64,000 nt of DNA, taken from positions 11,470,001 through 11,534,000 of the forward strand of contig OZ316893.1 of the NCBI GenBank assembly GCA_973895155.1, read 5' to 3'. This stretch comes from Marsupella aquatica. Its lineage: Eukaryota > Marchantiophyta. Of this stretch, positions 59,036 through 64,000 are shown one piece after another (positions within the stretch are counted from its first letter, which is position 1; every line of letters begins with the position of its first letter). The notes beneath the pieces are model-generated. The model did not search any database. It had not been told where the DNA came from and saw only the letters and a program-made list of their open reading frames with translations. The translations under genes and the position numbers were made by a program.

Positions 59036-61437
59036 TCTTCGTTTGTTAGTCTGTCAAGGTTGTGAGACATTTGGCCATAAACAAATGTACGTATTTTTAA
59101 TTTTATTTTTCAGTACCGTAGCCTCTAGGGTGGCTCCTGATGGTCATTGCATCATGGTCATTGCATCAATCTTTCAGGCAAAGAGTTATTAAGTACGAGC
59201 CCTATGCCCGAGCTTTGCAGAGTGCAATGATGGCTGGCCCACAGGGCCGGGGTGGGGGGGCGCTGAGAGCCAAGAGAGGGCAAGTGGTAATTCAAATCGA
59301 ATAGATACACAAATCTTCTAAAATATGTAACGGCCAGATTTGATTCCTGTCAATTCTGTATTTCATAATGGAACGAAAGACGAAAAAAGGCGGGATCAGC
59401 TATTATAGTTATAGATGATTTTGGTAGTCCTTTCTGTCGATAGCCCTTAAGTACTAAATTAAGATCCATCAAAATTGAAGTGTGTCAAAGCACACATAAG
59501 GCCTTATGGCTAAAATGTTTTTGATGTACCATCCTTATTGGGTATGTATTTAGGTAGCCTATAGCATTTTTCCTGGCCAGAAAAACAATATTGTCCTTGC
59601 TTGCTTTGACACCTTACCCTGCTGGTGAGTCCATAAAGTGAGACAATAGAAATATAATTTTTCTGCAATCTGATTGGTTCTTGCAAAGTTTTGAATTGCA
59701 AAAATGAAGGGCAGCACTTTGAGCAGGACCCTGACAGCAATGGACATAATCACTGGCCGGGGCAGGGTTGCTAGTGTGTGGTTTGGAGCCTTTCTTTCTT
59801 TGGTGGCAAAATTTGTTGAAATTCCACCTCCTTCAAAAGCCATAGTTTCACACCTAGCCACAGAGCACACCATACTAACCCAAATGTAAAAGTTTCCCTT
59901 AAATCTAGGGACATCTAACTGTCCCAACTTTATTTAGCTAGGAAAATTAGATAAAGAGTAATTTTAACATCTTCGTCCTTCACAAAAGGTGACATTCTAA
60001 TCTATCAAAGTTGTTAGACAATAAATATTCTTAGCGTTCAGACTGGGTGACAGTAGCATTAGCCACCTGGCCAAAAAGAAAAATGACCCTCGTTTTGGTG
60101 CTTTTCGCACACGCGTGCCCTGCGGTGGAAGACACGCTTGACGGGGTGACGGCGTGTGGCAGCTGCAGTTAACAGAACAAGTGGCACTGCTCCCCCTACT
60201 CACAAAGGCATGCCCGCCACAGACCACTCAATCACTCCACTTACACACAATTACACATTACACATCGACGTCCAGTAGCACTGTAGTGTCGGTGTAAGAT
60301 CCTCTCACTCTACAGGGGGACCCTGCTACCGTCGATTTCAAGCCTTCCAACCGCAGTTAGAGCACGACGTTGTCGAAACCGAACCTGCGATCCAGGAAAT
60401 CACTACCCATGGCCTGAATTGTCTACTCCAGTAGACTTTTTCACGAACCATTCGTCTACTGTAGTATGGGTTTGTCAATTTTGGACTACGGTGTGGTTTC
60501 ATTTGGTACGATGGGGAATGGTGGAGGTTTAGTGAATGCCCCGGTCGGTCGTGTGCGGAGAGGAATCCTATGAGAATATTCTTTTCTTAACCGTCGGTCC
60601 GCTAACTGTGGCGGTTACGGTGTCATGACGGTGCGATGTGGACATTCGAAGACCTCAACTCTGTGATGTGGTGACACGTCATACTCCTTCCGTTTATTCG
60701 AATGTAGTGTTCTGAGTTCGTGTCGCAAGTAAGGAATCTTCGTTGCTCGAAATCCGTTTCTTCCCAAATGTGTTCGCTAAACCCCTGAATCATTCGGAGT
60801 CGGACTGCTTCAAATCATCGGCTTCTGTGATTCTTCGAGTACGTGGGTTGATCGAATTGATCAGATCGAGAAATGGGCCGCAGTTGAGGTCAGATCAGCT
60901 CGCAGTAAGAGGTTAATGCCTGTTGTCGAAATTAGGGATTTCGCCTTAGGGTTTAGATTCTGTGCTTCAATTTGATCGAACTGCGTTCTGCTCCGCATTT
61001 TGAGAGTTGTAGAGAAAGAGCTCCTTCTCGTCTGTCTTCTTCGCTCGACGATGGCAGTCTACCGACGGAGGTTTGGCTCGACTTTATGTACGGAGGGACG
61101 AAGGAACTGCGCTCTGCTCATTGTCTCGGAGAGCGGGCTGAATTCTAGCTGAGATCCAGCGTGCACCATCTCGGAGATTCTTCGCTTGTCTCGCACTAAA
61201 TCGATGTGAACTGTGGCGTCAAATCTCGAGGTGAATGAATGGTTGTCGACAGTGTGCATGGGTCCTTTGGCGGTCGACGCAATTTTGCTGCTGATGTGTG
61301 ATCATCAGGACTGAGGACTCTGCTGTGTGTTTTCTGGGTTGGATTTTGCAGAAAGGCGAGGAGAATTGCAGGAAATTCTGCTCGAAAGGGCGGACGTGGG
61401 CGTAGAAACATGTGCTAAGTGCAGGTGGATTGGCAGG
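59036..61437. other. Intergenic region and leader of the carrier gene
   Basis: No gene is supported. A pyrimidine stretch followed by TTTTGCAG at about 61342-61349 could be the acceptor of an intron in the 5' UTR of the carrier gene. Confidence 0.4.
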
Positions 61438-64000
61438 ATGGTAGCCGAGAGCGTTCAGTCGTCTCGATCTGTATCTTCATATATGGTGCATCTATTAAGG
61501 TTGGACAGTGCGGGCGCGGTGAATTCTACTCAAGGAGGAGGTGAAGACCACCAGCAGCAGACGGACGCTTCAGCCTTGACTAGCAGCTTGGAGGAGAGAA
61601 ATGGGCTTTTGGAAATGGAAGGACCACAGTTGAAGGATGTGAATATCAGAGAGAAAGCCGTCTCTGCTGCGGGGGCTGCCTTCCTTTCTGCCGTGTTGGT
61701 GAATCCTCTCGACGTTGCTAAGGTGTGTCTATCGGTCTATGTCTGCATAAGTTCCTTTTATCTTCCGTCTTCTATCAAATGCGGAGTTTTGGGTTAGATT
61801 GTTTCCGTGAGTTTATCTCAACTTCAACGCATGAAAGTTAGCATATTCTATCCTCTCATGCATCATAGTACAGCTTGTTCTCACAGAACATATGCGAATA
61901 CTCGCCCATTGCCCGCTTATACATTCGCTCATACTATGATCTGTACCGCATTGGTGGTTTTGTAATGGGAAAGCATTCCAAGACTTGCTCTAGGCGAGGC
62001 TGGTTTCTCTGCCCGTTGGGGTGATGAGGGAGAAAGAAATTAGAGCTTCAGCCCTTAGAATCCGCTTTACGCCCTCCGAACTCCGTAAGCTTTCTCATCG
62101 TGCTCATCCATAATGTGCTGCCCGAAGCAGGAGGTCTACGGCGAAAGTGGTGGCTGTGGAAGGCCATATTTTAAAGCTCCTGTGAACTAGGTCGCTGATC
62201 CACATTGTCGTATGAGATCAGCTCTATTCCCGGTTCTTGTTTTGGGGAGCAGCAAAGGAGCTCCTGTAGTTGCTAGGGGGAGAGTGGTCCCCCTGGTTGC
62301 GATGGATCTCATTATCCTGATTGATCCTGTGGGGCTATGAAACCAATCCTATGTGTGATTCAATTGACGGAAGATGTAGTGATCCCTTTTGTTAGGTGAT
62401 AAGTCGAGCTAAGCATTCTCTAGACGGGTTCACTTTTCTTCCCTTTTCTGACAGTGGGTCTGCTCAATTACTGCAGACTAGGTTGCAGGCGCAAGCAGCC
62501 GGTTTTGACTACAGCGGTAATGGGCAACTTCCAAGTTCAAGAGGACAAGAAAGGGTAAGATTGAACGTAAACCTCTCCGTACTTCACCAGTTTGAAACGT
62601 TTCGCACAAGATTTAGATTGAGTCCATCGATTTAACATTGATAGTTCTTATCGAGGTCAGGTTTCTCATTACTACGGTCAGAGGGTCCTGGATAATGTTT
62701 ACTTTACGGAACGATATGTTCTCCTCCAAAGGTTGTAGTTTGTAGAAGTGATATTCTACTAAATTTTATTGAATCTCATGTTCCTCTGTATATCAGATTT
62801 TAACTGCTGGGAAATGCCCGCCTGTGTGTCCTCGCCTTGGCAATGCTGCACTTGCACCCCTGTGTGAACCAACATGCTTTCAGTACAAGGACACGTGGGA
62901 CGTCTTTAGAAAAGTAGTTCGCCAGGTAAGCTGACATCTTCGAACATATACCTGAAAATAATGTAATTTGAGACACTCGAAACATGGAGTTTTGATGGAT
63001 CTGGAGAAACTGTTTGCTACCAGTAATCACAGTGCGTTTTCACCACTTTCTTTGGATGCTTTTGCATGAAAGAGTATTCTGTGTCTTGCTCGTTAATCAT
63101 CCACTTTGAGACTGGATTCCCACTCCGTCGGTCGTTCTGACTCATTGCCACAGAATCTGTTCAGCAGCTTTTAAGCTATGATTTGATGGTTTATTTTGCA
63201 GGAAGGAGCCTTAAGACTTTGGAGAGGGACGCCTGCTGCCCTTGCCATTGCTATACCTACGGTGACTCTCCTGACATTGCCTTATCTCCGTGCCATCGAC
63301 ATTTCATTTAATTTGAAGTTATCATGTTAAAAGATTTGACCTACTCTATACTTTCCTGATGTGTTGTGATACCACTGGACATGGTCGGATAGCTACAAAT
63401 CTTACTGATTTGGAGTTCTTGAGACACGTCTTGGCAGGTCGGTATATACCTTCCTTGCTATGATGTACTGCGTGAGCGATTGGAGGATGCTGCCACTCAC
63501 CACGCTCCACAGTTAGCTCCGTACACCCCATTTCTCGCTGGATCAATGGCCCGATCAATTGCCTGTATTGTCTGCTCTCCCCTTGAGCTGGCAAGAACAC
63601 GCATGCAGGTATAGATTATTGCTGGCACTTTTTGTGCTTTCATGAGCTCTACGACTACTGCACATCACCTTTATATTAGGCTGTCTAGGACTTTCAAATG
63701 TAGAATAGCCTGGTGTATCTCTTTAGGGGTTCTATAAGCTCCACTTGTGGCGATTGGGATACTTTCAGATTGACGGTGTTTAGGCTATTTCCGACTTCTC
63801 AGTCAGGACGAGTTAATGAAGTATATGGACGTCAGGCCCTACTACTTCTTCCTGGTTCAGCGCACTCCTTTTACAAAGATGTGCCCGTAATCCAAATCTT
63901 ACTTGAAGTGTCGTTTGTCTTCGAAACGTTATCTCATAGGCCACTGCCTGAACGTTTGAATTAGTATTGTCTGTGTCCGTTGGCTGCAGGCTGCAAAACA
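61438..64000 (+). CDS. Mitochondrial carrier, MTM1 / SLC25A39-40 type (5' part, at least 6 exons)
   Basis: Carriers of this group sit in the inner mitochondrial membrane; yeast MTM1 affects manganese loading of SOD2, and the animal relatives import glutathione. Exons: 61438-61722, 62477-62554, 62797-62925, 63202-63261, 63438-63608 and 63990 onward; the gene leaves the window. Phases are all 0 up to 63608. After a polar N-terminus of about 70 residues comes SAAGAAFLSAVLVNPLDVAKTRLQAQ, the first carrier signature (P90-x-D-x-x-K95). The Cys-rich insert KCPPVCPRLG...CEPTCFQYK is characteristic of this subfamily. EGALRLWRGTPAALAIAIPT, VGIYLPCYDVLRERLE and the second signature SPLELARTRMQ follow. 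The ATG at 61438 is the first in frame. Confidence 0.93.

Noticed and set aside
1-64000. CRISPR arrays, bacterial operons, rRNA genes, organelle DNA insertions
   Set aside because: No regularly spaced palindromic repeats, no rRNA signature and no recognisable plastid or mitochondrial gene were found; the gene structures are eukaryotic nuclear.

Overview
The window is nuclear DNA from a green plant of the streptophyte line. The evidence is split genes with GT-AG introns of about 60 to 1000 bp, plastid-targeted nuclear genes (an MGDG synthase of plant type and two candidate plastid membrane proteins), a plant-type tomosyn, plant-like FKBP12, and plant-type mobile DNA (a Ty3/gypsy Pol fragment, a tRNA-derived SINE, a Mutator-like foldback element and Helitron-like ends). 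A streptophyte alga or an early-diverging land plant would fit the gene spacing and intron sizes; I cannot name the species from sequence alone.

Layout. 1-1453: 3' end of a gypsy-type Pol (integrase with a C-terminal PHD finger), followed to about 5.9 kb by decayed repeats. 6001-9163 (-): seven-exon, proline-rich, membrane-anchored candidate plastid protein. 10695-11819 (+): intronless organellar EF-Ts. 13381-13809 (+): unidentified coiled-coil protein. 16214-25748 (+): a 24-exon tomosyn/Lgl gene whose reading frame closes cleanly to 1187 aa and ends in an R-SNARE motif. 25.7-30.4 kb: gene-free repeats. 30420-32214 (-): five-exon FKBP12-type prolyl isomerase with an N-terminal membrane anchor. 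32.2-47.8 kb: a large gene-free, transposon-rich block. It holds a 61-bp tandem repeat, a long direct repeat (38.9 and 47.1 kb), an AT-rich island, a 998-bp foldback element with a 9-bp target duplication, a 332-bp SINE with an 18-bp target duplication, and a long pyrimidine minisatellite with two Helitron-like 3' ends. 47826-51875 (-): eight-exon MGDG synthase (534 aa) with one GC-AG intron. 53099-53662 (+): candidate plastid single-span membrane protein. 56619-58049 (-): intronless DEAD-box RNA helicase of the DDX49/Dbp8 class. 61438-64000 (+): 5' part of an MTM1/SLC25A39-40 mitochondrial carrier that runs off the window.

The genes are unrelated housekeeping, plastid, mitochondrial and trafficking functions; there is no operon-like system. 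The least expected structure is a roughly 590-bp segment carrying the first FKBP12 exon with its splice donor. It is found just upstream of, and in the same orientation as, both the MGDG synthase and the helicase (52003-52586 and 58004-58598), while the intact FKBP gene lies at 30.4-32.2 kb. The clearest mobile-element findings are the foldback element and the SINE, both delimited to the base by target-site duplications.
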